Shown here in pieces: positions 20,041 to 27,295 of a DNA stretch of 47,888 nucleotides. Within the stretch, counting starts at the first letter, position 1, and the number at the start of each line of letters is the position of its first letter. The position numbers and the translations under genes were made by a program. Source of the stretch: a virus; the IMG/VR virus record IMGVR_UViG_3300008261_000210, positions 1-47,888 of that record. The stretch is one strand, 5' to 3'. The notes under the pieces were generated by a model, which searched no databases, was not told where the DNA came from, and was given only the letters and a program-made list of their open reading frames with translations.

Positions 20041-20085
20041 TTATCGTGCCAGGCCCCCTATTTCACCTATTCAAGAAGCGTGCCA
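20036..20085 (-). promoter_or_regulatory. tandem sigma54-like motifs, unit I
   Basis: Minus strand: TGGCACGCTTCTTGAAT (from 20085) and TGGCACGATAATTGAAT (from 20051), 34 bp apart. This unit lacks an obvious sigma70-type promoter before the acidic gene. Confidence 0.5.
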
Positions 20086-20097
20086 AGTCGTCTGTGT

Positions 20098-20151
20098 TGT
20101 AAGTCGTTGAGGCTGAGGCACTTACGGGCCCGGGGGCCCTGTAACCCGTTG
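20098..20151 (-). repeat. boundary element copy 14
   Basis: Minus reading CAACGGGTTACA, core GGGCCCCCGGGCCC, GTAAGTGCCTC, then CTCAACGACTTAC. Confidence 0.9.
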
Positions 20152-20168
20152 ATACAGAGCGACTTATG

Positions 20169-20528
20169 TTAGTCGCTCCAGCAGTCGTAACTGCCATTGT
20201 AGACGAAAGAGCCGTCGTCTAGCTTAACGCCGTCGTCACAGGTAAGTATTTGACCGCCAACGCTATACATAGAGCAGATAAACTTAATTGCGTCTTCTTT
20301 TTGCTTTACTAGGCGTATACGTTGCGTCTCGCCTCCGTGGTAGTTGCCGATGTAAGAGCCGTCTGGTTGCTTGACAGCAAGAACGCTGAACAGACGGGTA
20401 GATGAGTGAATCTGGAAGTCTCCGCTTTCGTGATTTCCTCCCGCCCTAGAGATGCGCGTTGCGCTGAATTTCACGAAGTGCTGTGGATGAGTTACAACGT
20501 GTAGTGGTGTTTTGTTTATTGGTATCAT
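20169..20528 (-). CDS. hypothetical protein, 119 aa
   Basis: 119 residues from ATG 20528: MIPINKTPLHVVTHPQHFVK, beta-rich, with a Gly/Asp-rich C-terminus (VKLDDGSFVYNGSYDCWSD). Leaderless start set by the promoter 6 nt upstream. A longer frame to 20606 lies inside the upstream gene. No family is recognised. Confidence 0.7.
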   Translation of the reverse strand: MIPINKTPLHVVTHPQHFVKFSATRISRAGGNHESGDFQIHSSTRLFSVLAVKQPDGSYIGNYHGGETQRIRLVKQKEDAIKFICSMYSVGGQILTCDDGVKLDDGSFVYNGSYDCWSD

Positions 20529-20534
20529 ATTTTT

Positions 20535-20563
20535 AATGTAGTCTAAAAGCGTTAGTGTGTCAA
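20535..20563 (-). promoter_or_regulatory. sigma70-type promoter, leaderless start
   Basis: -35 TTGACA (20558-20563), 17-nt spacer, -10 TACATT (20535-20540), 6 nt (AAAAAT) to ATG 20528. The -35 overlaps the last codons of the upstream gene. Confidence 0.82.
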
Positions 20564-20698
20564 GGGATTCGTTTTGTTGTATTCTTTTTCCCAAGCGGAA
20601 AACCATTTCATTGCGTATCTCCAGCCGTGGTGTTTGCCGAGCCTAGCGCGATACATGAGGGCGTTGCAGATGTCTTTCTGTCTTTGTTCGTTGTTCAT
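20552..20698 (-). CDS. hypothetical basic protein, 48 aa
   Basis: 48 codons starting MNNEQRQKDICNALMYRARL. Basic and aromatic (GWRYAMKWFSAWEKEY), helical. Leaderless start 6 nt after a -10. The C-terminal codons contain the TTGACA -35 of the downstream promoter. Function unknown. Confidence 0.62.
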   Translation of the reverse strand: MNNEQRQKDICNALMYRARLGKHHGWRYAMKWFSAWEKEYNKTNPLTH

Positions 20699-20704
20699 AT
20701 TTTT

Positions 20705-20733
20705 AATTTAGTCTAAAAAGTATTTTTTGTCAA
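20705..20733 (-). promoter_or_regulatory. sigma70-type promoter, leaderless start
   Basis: -35 TTGACA (20728-20733), 17-nt spacer, -10 TAAATT (20705-20710), 6 nt (AAAAAT) to ATG 20698, minus strand. Confidence 0.82.
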
Positions 20734-20746
20734 AGGGTTTTTTTAA

Positions 20747-20830
20747 TTATCTTTCGAGGGCAATCTTTGTGAGGATACCAATCGTGCAGATCCAAACCAT
20801 AAAAACCATGTAAGCTATTTCGTTTTCCAT
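20747..20830 (-). CDS. small membrane peptide, 27 aa
   Basis: MENEIAYMVFMVWICTIGIL then TKIALER: an acidic start, one hydrophobic span and a basic end. Leaderless start after a promoter. It is the first gene of the minus-strand early block. Function unknown. Confidence 0.58.
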   Translation of the reverse strand: MENEIAYMVFMVWICTIGILTKIALER

Positions 20831-20836
20831 GTATTC

Positions 20837-20864
20837 AAGGTATCACAAAACTGGATTCATGCAA
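20837..20864 (-). promoter_or_regulatory. sigma70-type promoter, leaderless start
   Basis: -35 TTGCAT (20859-20864), 16-nt spacer, -10 TACCTT (20837-20842), 6 nt (GAATAC) to ATG 20830. The -10-to-ATG string is identical to that at 14822-14834. Confidence 0.75.
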
Positions 20865-21330
20865 GGGATTTTTTTATTTTAATTCATTTTAATTATTGGC
20901 GTGAAAAAGATTTCCCTTGACACCCCCCCCAATTTTTCGAATTTAGGGTGCGGTCGCCGGCCCAAAACGCGCGGGGGTCTTAAAATTCACTCTCCCCCAA
21001 TAAAAATATATTAATTCAATTTAATTAAACCAATAACAACAAGATAACAATACATAATAATAACATAATCCAATTACAACCCAATAATAATAAACAATAA
21101 CCTTGTCGATATTGTTATACTGTATCTTGTATCTGTATCTGTATCTAAGTCTGTACGTGGGTACCCCCCCCTATTTCTCAAAAAAATAGAATAAAGGTGG
21201 TCAGATTTATGTTTCGAGCGGTTTGGGCCCCGGGGCCGGTTTTGCGAATTGTGGAATTCCAATATTTCAAAAAATTAAAGCGGCGCGCCATCTTTGGTGT
21301 ATTGTATAATACTACAATTGCGAATACTGA
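20865..21330. other. gene-free divergent control region, possible replication origin
   Basis: About 465 bp without a supportable gene between divergently transcribed blocks. It contains CCCTTGACA followed by eight C (20923-20940), a GC-rich patch (about 20946-20977), a very AT-rich stretch of AATAATAAC-type words (21000-21105), tandem GTATCT repeats (about 21121-21147), a seven-C run near 21165 and the perfect palindrome GGCCCCGGGGCC (21226-21237). A TATAAT at 21305-21310 may serve the + strand gene. Confidence 0.5.
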
Positions 21331-22731
21331 ATGATAAAGCGTGCTCCAAAGATATTTATGATCGAAAATGGGCGATTAAAATCGCGTTTGGGATCATTCG
21401 GGCAGAACGAAGTCGAAAATGCCGATGTGGGCAACGCAGATGTGGGCAACCAAGAAAATATGCAAAATATGAATACAGATAATTTACCATTACTCTCTCA
21501 ATCTGGTGACGAAACACAACATAGCACTCTTTTTGGATTTGCTACCAAGAATGTATTCGCTTCTAAGTGTCTGAATTTAATTTATATAATTGTGATGCTG
21601 GTCGCGACGGCTTTTGCCTTCCATGCTTTGTCTCTAATTTTGACAGGATGGAATCCGGGTCTTATATTGATGGCTGCTGTGTCTGTTGTTGGACTTCCTT
21701 ACTGTATAAAAATAATAATGTACGGAAGAGAAACCTTCGAATACAAGCACGCCATGCTTTGTCTTATAATAAGTTTATTGCCTACGATTTTTGACTTTGT
21801 TGGGCTCTATTCTGAAACAAGCGTTAAGGCTTCATTGCAATCAACTAAATTTGAAGTATTGGAGAAAGTTAATTTCTTCGACAAGGAGGTTAGAAAGTCT
21901 ATTAATAAACAGATTATTATGCTCGAGAGCGAAACCTCAAAACTTAAAAATAAAACAGAGCAGGATTTTGTAGTCAAGACTAATGAGGCTAATAATTTAG
22001 CAAATTCTCTCATGGACGAGTCAGACAAGCAGTTTAGCTCGTCAATTAAAGATCTTAATAGTAAAGTTAATGAATCTGAACAGGCGTACGTTGATGAGAC
22101 TGAAGGCGTTAGAGGAAAATCTACAAGCGGCGTGAGCGGAATGGGTCCGCGAGCCAAAGAATTACAAGCCGACGTGAGAAAAGCCAAGTCCGAGGTTGAC
22201 ATTGCAAAAAAAGAACTGGAAACTAATAAAGCAAAACAGTCTGAGGCTTTGAAAAACAAATTGACGATCCAAGAAAAAGAATTAGAGTCTCTTAAAAATA
22301 AAGAACTTGAAAAAATTGAAAAAGAATACCAAATAAAGAAAAGCTCTTACGACCAAGGTGTTCAAGCTATCGATGGGTTGGTTTCAAATATGGACGGAGA
22401 GGACGGATTGATATTCAGTGTTAATAAAGCCAAAACATTTGAAGAATTAGCTGACGTGTCGGTTAAATTAAATGGCGCTATTAACGTAATTAGTTCAAAA
22501 ATTGGAACTGAGCCTGAATTTATAAAATTTAAAACCGATAATGTTATTAATCTGTCTTTTGGTGCCCTATTGGCTGGCGATATAACCGCAGTAATATGTT
22601 TCTTATTGGCTGTCTTATTAGAGGTAGTTGATACTATTATTGTTTATATCGTAAGAGGGGTAAAAATAAAGCCTGTTATAAAATCTAATTTTAGAAATAT
22701 AAGGGAAAGTGTTAGATATACTAATTTTTAA
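21331..22731 (+). CDS. membrane protein with long coiled coil, 466 aa
   Basis: 466 residues. A polar N-terminus of about 75 residues with a short ADVGN duplication is followed by three hydrophobic spans (about 79-97, 103-125, 138-158). Then comes a long Lys/Glu-rich coiled coil (about 170-350) and a final hydrophobic segment (about 410-440, LLAGDITAVICFLLAVLLEV). The layout of membrane helices flanking a coiled coil recalls DUF4407-type proteins, but this is not certain. It is the first gene of the + strand late side. It could be an envelope-associated or superinfection protein. Confidence 0.7.
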   Translation: MIKRAPKIFMIENGRLKSRLGSFGQNEVENADVGNADVGNQENMQNMNTDNLPLLSQSGDETQHSTLFGFATKNVFASKCLNLIYIIVMLVATAFAFHALSLILTGWNPGLILMAAVSVVGLPYCIKIIMYGRETFEYKHAMLCLIISLLPTIFDFVGLYSETSVKASLQSTKFEVLEKVNFFDKEVRKSINKQIIMLESETSKLKNKTEQDFVVKTNEANNLANSLMDESDKQFSSSIKDLNSKVNESEQAYVDETEGVRGKSTSGVSGMGPRAKELQADVRKAKSEVDIAKKELETNKAKQSEALKNKLTIQEKELESLKNKELEKIEKEYQIKKSSYDQGVQAIDGLVSNMDGEDGLIFSVNKAKTFEELADVSVKLNGAINVISSKIGTEPEFIKFKTDNVINLSFGALLAGDITAVICFLLAVLLEVVDTIIVYIVRGVKIKPVIKSNFRNIRESVRYTNF

Positions 22732-22752
22732 TTTTTAAGTTTTCAAAAAAAA

Positions 22753-22783
22753 CCCTCTCACGAGCTTAAAACTCATGAGAGGG
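22753..22783. terminator. bidirectional terminator
   Basis: CCCTCTCACGAG (22753-22764) and CTCATGAGAGGG (22772-22783) form a 12-bp stem with one mismatch and a 7-nt loop. It is flanked by eight A on the left (U-run for minus transcripts) and a T-rich tract on the right. It separates convergent genes. Confidence 0.88.
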
Positions 22784-22807
22784 TAATTTGATTTTAACTT
22801 GATTTAA

Positions 22808-23578
22808 TTACTGATTCGAAGCGAAGACATTCAAATAAGTACCTGCCTCTTGGACGTCATCTGAAAGATAGATGTCGAACCCGGACACTGTGCAATTTTT
22901 TATTACAGATTGATACACAACATCGCCCTCAAGTGTCACCTGAACTGATGGAGCAGAGGTAAAGGCGTCACCGGGAAATGAAATACCGGCTGTATCGACT
23001 CCAGTTGCAAGCAGGATCCTGAATTGTTTCTGGGTAGAACTCGAAACTTTTGTATCAATACCGGATTGTAAATAACCGCTAACATTTGTTAAAGCAGAAG
23101 CATTTGCTCCGCCAAGAGACGCAATTCCTGAACTAAGACTGCCACTGATGTTAGTTAATGTATTTGTTAGGTTAGAAGCGAAATTTTCATCATCACCGAG
23201 AGCAGCAGCTAACTCATTGAGAGTATCAAGAGCTGCTGGAGCCATGTCAATAACGCCACTAATACTATTATCAATATATGATTTTAAATCTCCAGAAGTG
23301 GCTAAAAGTCCACTGTTTAAAGAAGCAACTTCCGAGGTAATTCTTAAATCAAGAGCCGAACCGGTTGATGCTATGTTGCTAGAAAGAACACCACTTGCGT
23401 CAATAAGGGCTTGGTTACTGGATGAGCCAAGAGATGAAATTTCAGAAGAAAGAACTCCGCTAACAGCTTGCAACTCAGAAGAAAAAGCGAGAGTGCCGCT
23501 ATTTCCAATGAAAATTCTACCGTCTTGACCGCTAACGTTGACGTTACTTAATCTAATTTGTTTAAATGCGTTTATCAT
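22808..23578 (-). CDS. tail fibre / receptor-binding-like protein, 256 aa
   Basis: 256 residues, low-complexity Ser/Ala/Gly repeats with SGVLSS-type units (about 40-105), then VIDMAPAALDTLNELAAALG (about 108-127), a motif widespread in phage tail fibres. The C-terminal 70 residues (from KQFRILLATG) match those of the + strand protein at 34440-35186, with shared F-x-x-x-P-x-V and SG-x-DIY-x-SD-x-[VI]QE segments. This is probably an adhesin or trimerisation domain. It is the only structural-type gene on the minus strand. Confidence 0.75.
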   Translation of the reverse strand: MINAFKQIRLSNVNVSGQDGRIFIGNSGTLAFSSELQAVSGVLSSEISSLGSSSNQALIDASGVLSSNIASTGSALDLRITSEVASLNSGLLATSGDLKSYIDNSISGVIDMAPAALDTLNELAAALGDDENFASNLTNTLTNISGSLSSGIASLGGANASALTNVSGYLQSGIDTKVSSSTQKQFRILLATGVDTAGISFPGDAFTSAPSVQVTLEGDVVYQSVIKNCTVSGFDIYLSDDVQEAGTYLNVFASNQ

Positions 23579-23850
23579 ATTAATTTTAATCTAATTGTTT
23601 ATTTTAGTAATTTTGAATATTATACAATATAAATTACTTCAAAAGCTTACATTAAAATTTTTAATTTTAGAACTTTTTTTCAAAGAAAAGTGTATATATT
23701 TTATATGAATAAACTTAATGGAGTAGCGAAAATTTAGGGATTTCGGTTATTTTCGACTAATTTAATTGACAACTGATATAATTTGCATTTCATTAATAAT
23801 TATAACTATCAAATATTGGATTAATATTAATAAATAGTTATTATTATATA

Positions 23851-24465
23851 ATGTATATACAAAATTTAGAAAATTATTTTGCCGTTAAGAAGCCTAGAGG
23901 AGTGATACATATCGGCGCTCATAACGGTGAAGAAAAACCTTTTTATACAAAAAATAAATTTGATAAAATAATTTGGATCGACGCAGATCCTCAGTACGAG
24001 CAGTTTTTGAAATCGTCCTTTCCAGAAGACATGGTTATAATTTGCGGAATTGGATCAAAAAGAGAAATAAAAAATTTTAACAGGGCTAATAATGGAGAAT
24101 CTTCCTCGTTCTTGGATTTGGATTTGCACAAACGGTATCATCCCGGAATTTCATATGTTAATAATTTGCAAATTCAGGTTAAGCCGATGGTTTACATCGT
24201 GGAAGAGTTTAATATAAATATCAAAGATTATAATTTTTTAAATCTAGACGTGCAAGGTGTTGAATTGGATGTTTTAAAGGGATTCGGTGATTTACTGGAT
24301 AACTTTGACTATGTATATACTGAAATAAATACTAATTATATATACAAAAACTGCTCGCTTGTTGGAGAGATCGATACTTATCTTAAGGAGTTCAATTTTA
24401 CTAGATCTGAGACTTACATTACCCCATGGGAGTGGGGAGATGCGTTGTATACTAAGTCAAATTAA
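23851..24465 (+). CDS. FkbM-type SAM-dependent methyltransferase
   Basis: 204 residues with the Rossmann methyltransferase order. GVIHIGAHNG (17-26) is the SAM-binding motif I, WIDADP (about 42-47) the acidic ribose-binding strand, NLDVQGVELDVLKG (about 130-143) the FkbM signature, and DYVYTEIN the next strand. FkbM-family enzymes O-methylate sugars and related small groups. Together with glf and the sulfotransferase-like gene it suggests glycan modification. It is preceded by about 270 bp of AT-rich DNA without a gene. Confidence 0.82.
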   Translation: MYIQNLENYFAVKKPRGVIHIGAHNGEEKPFYTKNKFDKIIWIDADPQYEQFLKSSFPEDMVIICGIGSKREIKNFNRANNGESSSFLDLDLHKRYHPGISYVNNLQIQVKPMVYIVEEFNINIKDYNFLNLDVQGVELDVLKGFGDLLDNFDYVYTEINTNYIYKNCSLVGEIDTYLKEFNFTRSETYITPWEWGDALYTKSN

Positions 24466-24503
24466 ATTAAAGAATAAAGTTACTATTGTGTTATAATTAA
24501 TAT

Positions 24504-25230
24504 ATGTCAAAAAATAAAAAAACCACTAACTCTAGAAGCCCAGTCACAAAGTCGGACAACTTGGAGAAGTCTAGCCCCCAAAATAAGGATACTTCTATGC
24601 ATGTGACGCAGCGTCCAAAGATAAGTTTTTCTCTAAGTATAAAGGAGCGATCTGATTTAACTGAAAAACAAAAACATCTACTGGAAACATCTCTGAGTAA
24701 GAATTCCAAGTGTGTATTTATTGATGGTCTGTACGGAACCTCTAAATCATACTTGGCGGTTATGGCGTCATTAAAGTTATTGAACGCAAAGAAGGTTGAT
24801 GAAATTATTTTTATAAGAAATCCTGTGGAGTCTTCTACAACTGGCAAAATCGGATTTATTCCTGGAACTAGCGAAGAAAAGATGGCTCCATATAATGCTA
24901 TTTTATTTGATAAGTTGGAAGAGATGTTGCCAGAAGCAGATATTGCGAAATTAAAGAAAGATAATAGAATAAATTGTCATCCAGTTGGATTTGTGAGAGG
25001 TCGCTCTTGGAACTGTAAGGCTGTTATAGTGGATGAAGCGTCCTCCATGACGTGGGATGACCTTTTTCTTGTTTTGACAAGATGTGGAGAGTTTACAAAG
25101 ATCTTTTTTATATTTTGGTATTCACTGTTTTGAACTAAGAGAATATACTGATATAGTTAGATCTGGACTGCTTAGATTTGTAATGGAGAAAACTGGATTG
25201 ATCAAAAAACCATCTAATGTTATTCAATAG
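24504..25230 (+). pseudogene. phoH: PhoH-like ATPase with internal deletion and frameshift
   Basis: The intact frame (24504-25133, 209 aa) has the PhoH P-loop variant GLYGTSKSY (75-83), Walker B VIVDEAS (174-180) and the LTRCGEFTKI segment (about 191-200). It then runs off into FFIFWYSLF and stop. The expected C-terminal motif resumes one frame on at about 25117 as GIHCFELREYTDIVRSGLLR and ends at TAG 25228-25230. The GD-x-x-Q-x-D segment usually found between these parts is missing. So about 25-30 codons are lost plus a frame change. PhoH proteins are P-loop ATPases common in phages, of unclear role. Either a real decay or an assembly error. Confidence 0.75.
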
Positions 25231-25245
25231 TTTAGTATTTAAATT

Positions 25246-26400
25246 ATGAAAGTAAATATAATTGGGTGCGGGCTATCTGGAATAACTGCAGCTATACTTT
25301 TGAAAGAAAGAGGTCATGAGGTAGAGATTTTTGAATCTAGAAATCATATTGGTGGAAACTGCTTTGATAGCAAGTTGGCTGGAACGCTTGTTCATAATTA
25401 TGGTCCTCATATTTTTCATACTGACGATGAGGAAGTTTTTTCTTTTTTAAGTAGATACACAGAATGGTTTGATTTTAAGTATCAACCAATTGGTGATACA
25501 AAAATTGGGAAAATATCACTTCCGTACAGTAAAAAAACTATAAAAGAAATTGGTAGAGAATTATCTCAAGAAGAAATAGTTGATATAATTTTCAAGGACT
25601 ATTCTGAGAAGCAGTGGGGTGTGCCATTTGATGAAATACCTAAATCTATAACGAACAGAATACCAAAAACCAAAGATGATGAAGATCCCACGTGGTATAA
25701 AAATGAAAAATATCAATGTATGCCAAAAAAGGGCTATACATTCATGATGAGCAATATGCTTAAAGATATAAAAGTTAATTTATCATGCGCGAAAGAAGAT
25801 TGGAAGAAAGTTAAGTCCGACTTGGTTATTTATACTGGTAAAATAGATGAATATTTTAATTTCCGATTCGGAAGGCTTCCATATAGGTCTTTAGATTTCG
25901 TATTTAAAACCAGTTGTGAAAAATTACCAGCCGTTGCAATAAATCAAAATACAAAAAATACAAAATCCACTCGAGTTTATGATCATAGCTATTTTAATTA
26001 TAATCATAGTGGAAAAACCATAATAACTGAGGAATTTCCAAAAGAGTGTGGCGATGATGACGTGCCGTTTTACCCGATGCCGTTCGGAGACGGAATTCAA
26101 ATGTATAATGAATATAAAAAATTAGCAGATCTTGAATCTGGAGTAATTTTTGCTGGAAGATTGGCTACTTATACGTATTTGGATATGTGGATGGCTATAT
26201 CTGCCCAGTACAAATACTTATATAATATAATATTAGCCTTTGATGAGTACTCTTTTTTATCAACCGGAAGTTTATATTTATTAATTAAGTTTATTGCTGA
26301 CTTGTCGCAGTCTAGTTCCATTTTTATTATGGAGTCTGACAGTTTTAATCTATTCTGCTTGGTTAATTTTTTAATACTTTTGCTATTTTTAAAAACTTGA
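25246..26400 (+). CDS. glf: UDP-galactopyranose mutase, altered C-terminus
   Basis: 384 residues. The FAD-binding GCGLSG (8-13) and ESRNHIGGNC (30-39) are followed by NYGPHIFHTD (51-60), QWGVPFDEIP (about 124-133), MPKKGYTFM and a late FAGRLATYTYLDM block. This is the Glf order. Glf converts UDP-galactopyranose to UDP-galactofuranose, a precursor of Galf-containing surface glycans. Family similarity fades after about residue 320. The last roughly 65 residues read antisense through the overlapping metalloprotease gene and are hydrophobic, unlike normal Glf tails. Confidence 0.85.
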   Translation: MKVNIIGCGLSGITAAILLKERGHEVEIFESRNHIGGNCFDSKLAGTLVHNYGPHIFHTDDEEVFSFLSRYTEWFDFKYQPIGDTKIGKISLPYSKKTIKEIGRELSQEEIVDIIFKDYSEKQWGVPFDEIPKSITNRIPKTKDDEDPTWYKNEKYQCMPKKGYTFMMSNMLKDIKVNLSCAKEDWKKVKSDLVIYTGKIDEYFNFRFGRLPYRSLDFVFKTSCEKLPAVAINQNTKNTKSTRVYDHSYFNYNHSGKTIITEEFPKECGDDDVPFYPMPFGDGIQMYNEYKKLADLESGVIFAGRLATYTYLDMWMAISAQYKYLYNIILAFDEYSFLSTGSLYLLIKFIADLSQSSSIFIMESDSFNLFCLVNFLILLLFLKT

Positions 26401-26696
26401 TTTAAATCATCTATGCTTGATACTTTTTTTTGAAAATCAGTCCAGTATTCGTTCTCGTCAATGCATTGCAGGAAATGCGAGTACTCATGCGCGAGAACTC
26501 CAATCCAATAGGTTGAAGAAGTATCTAAAAAGCACTTTATTGTCATATCGAATTCTGAAAACTCTCCATCTATTTCGTTTTTATTTAAAACTGGATTTTT
26601 AAAGATCACTCTTCCATTGTGCTTTTTTAAATGATTTCTTACATCATTTATAAATGGACCTATTTTATATTTTTTAATTATATCTTCTATTTTCAT
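26169..26696 (-). CDS. HExxH zinc metalloprotease-like protein, 175 aa
   Basis: 175 residues. WIGVLAHEYSHFLQC (64-78) contains the HExxH zinc motif. A downstream IKMELDCDKSAINL segment (about 123-136) supplies a likely third ligand (Glu) in an ELxxD context, as in many gluzincin-like peptidases. There is no signal peptide, so it would act in the cytoplasm. It is antisense to the 3' end of glf (232 bp overlap). Its substrate is unknown. Confidence 0.7.
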   Translation of the reverse strand: MKIEDIIKKYKIGPFINDVRNHLKKHNGRVIFKNPVLNKNEIDGEFSEFDMTIKCFLDTSSTYWIGVLAHEYSHFLQCIDENEYWTDFQKKVSSIDDLNQVFKNSKSIKKLTKQNRLKLSDSIIKMELDCDKSAINLINKYKLPVDKKEYSSKANIILYKYLYWADIAIHISKYV

Positions 26697-26803
26697 GCGT
26701 ATATTTCATGAGTACATATTGTATTACATCAAGTAAGGCAAATACGATTAAATAATAAATAGATTATTTTGTAATTGTATTTATAATTTATATATATTAA
26801 ACT

Positions 26804-27289
26804 ATGAATCTATATTGTAATAAATGTTTTGCTAAAAGCGAGTACAAGTTTTCTAAACCTAAGTTTTGCCCGCAATGTGGAGAAAGGGTCTCGGATTTGA
26901 TAGCTTCAAGTGATCACGTAAATTCAAATAAAGTCAAACCCGATACGAAAATACCCGCAATTGAAAAGCAACGACCTGTTCACTTGTCGCAAAATGATGA
27001 GGATGACGATTATTATGACGACTATGATGAGACTCAGCGACATATAGATAATTTTAAAAGATTTAAAAATAAATCTAGCAAATTCGGTATAACAATTGAA
27101 AAAGATGATTTAAATAAGGGGGTTTCTTTTGGGCAGTTAATTGAAAACTCTAATGGTAACTCTTCTGCCCGAGAGGAGTTCAAAATGACTGAGGATAATA
27201 TTCATACTAACAAAAAAACAAAACAACAAATTCTAGAAGAAATAAGATTGGAAGCATCAAGCAAGCCAAGAGTGATTGATATTGAATAA
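26804..27289 (+). CDS. zinc-ribbon protein, 161 aa
   Basis: 161 residues. The N-terminal ribbon has CNKC (5-8) and CPQC (22-25). A disordered acidic middle (DEDDDYYDDYDE) and a C-terminal helical basic part (KKTKQQILEEIRLEASSKP) follow. It is 6 nt upstream of the sigma-like gene and probably co-transcribed, so a role in late transcription is possible but only inferred. Confidence 0.7.
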   Translation: MNLYCNKCFAKSEYKFSKPKFCPQCGERVSDLIASSDHVNSNKVKPDTKIPAIEKQRPVHLSQNDEDDDYYDDYDETQRHIDNFKRFKNKSSKFGITIEKDDLNKGVSFGQLIENSNGNSSAREEFKMTEDNIHTNKKTKQQILEEIRLEASSKPRVIDIE

Positions 27290-27295
27290 TAAATT

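Noticed and set aside
1677-20151. The palindromic elements as a CRISPR array
   Set aside because: Copies lie 0.75-1.9 kb apart with genes between them. There are no short uniform spacers and no cas genes.
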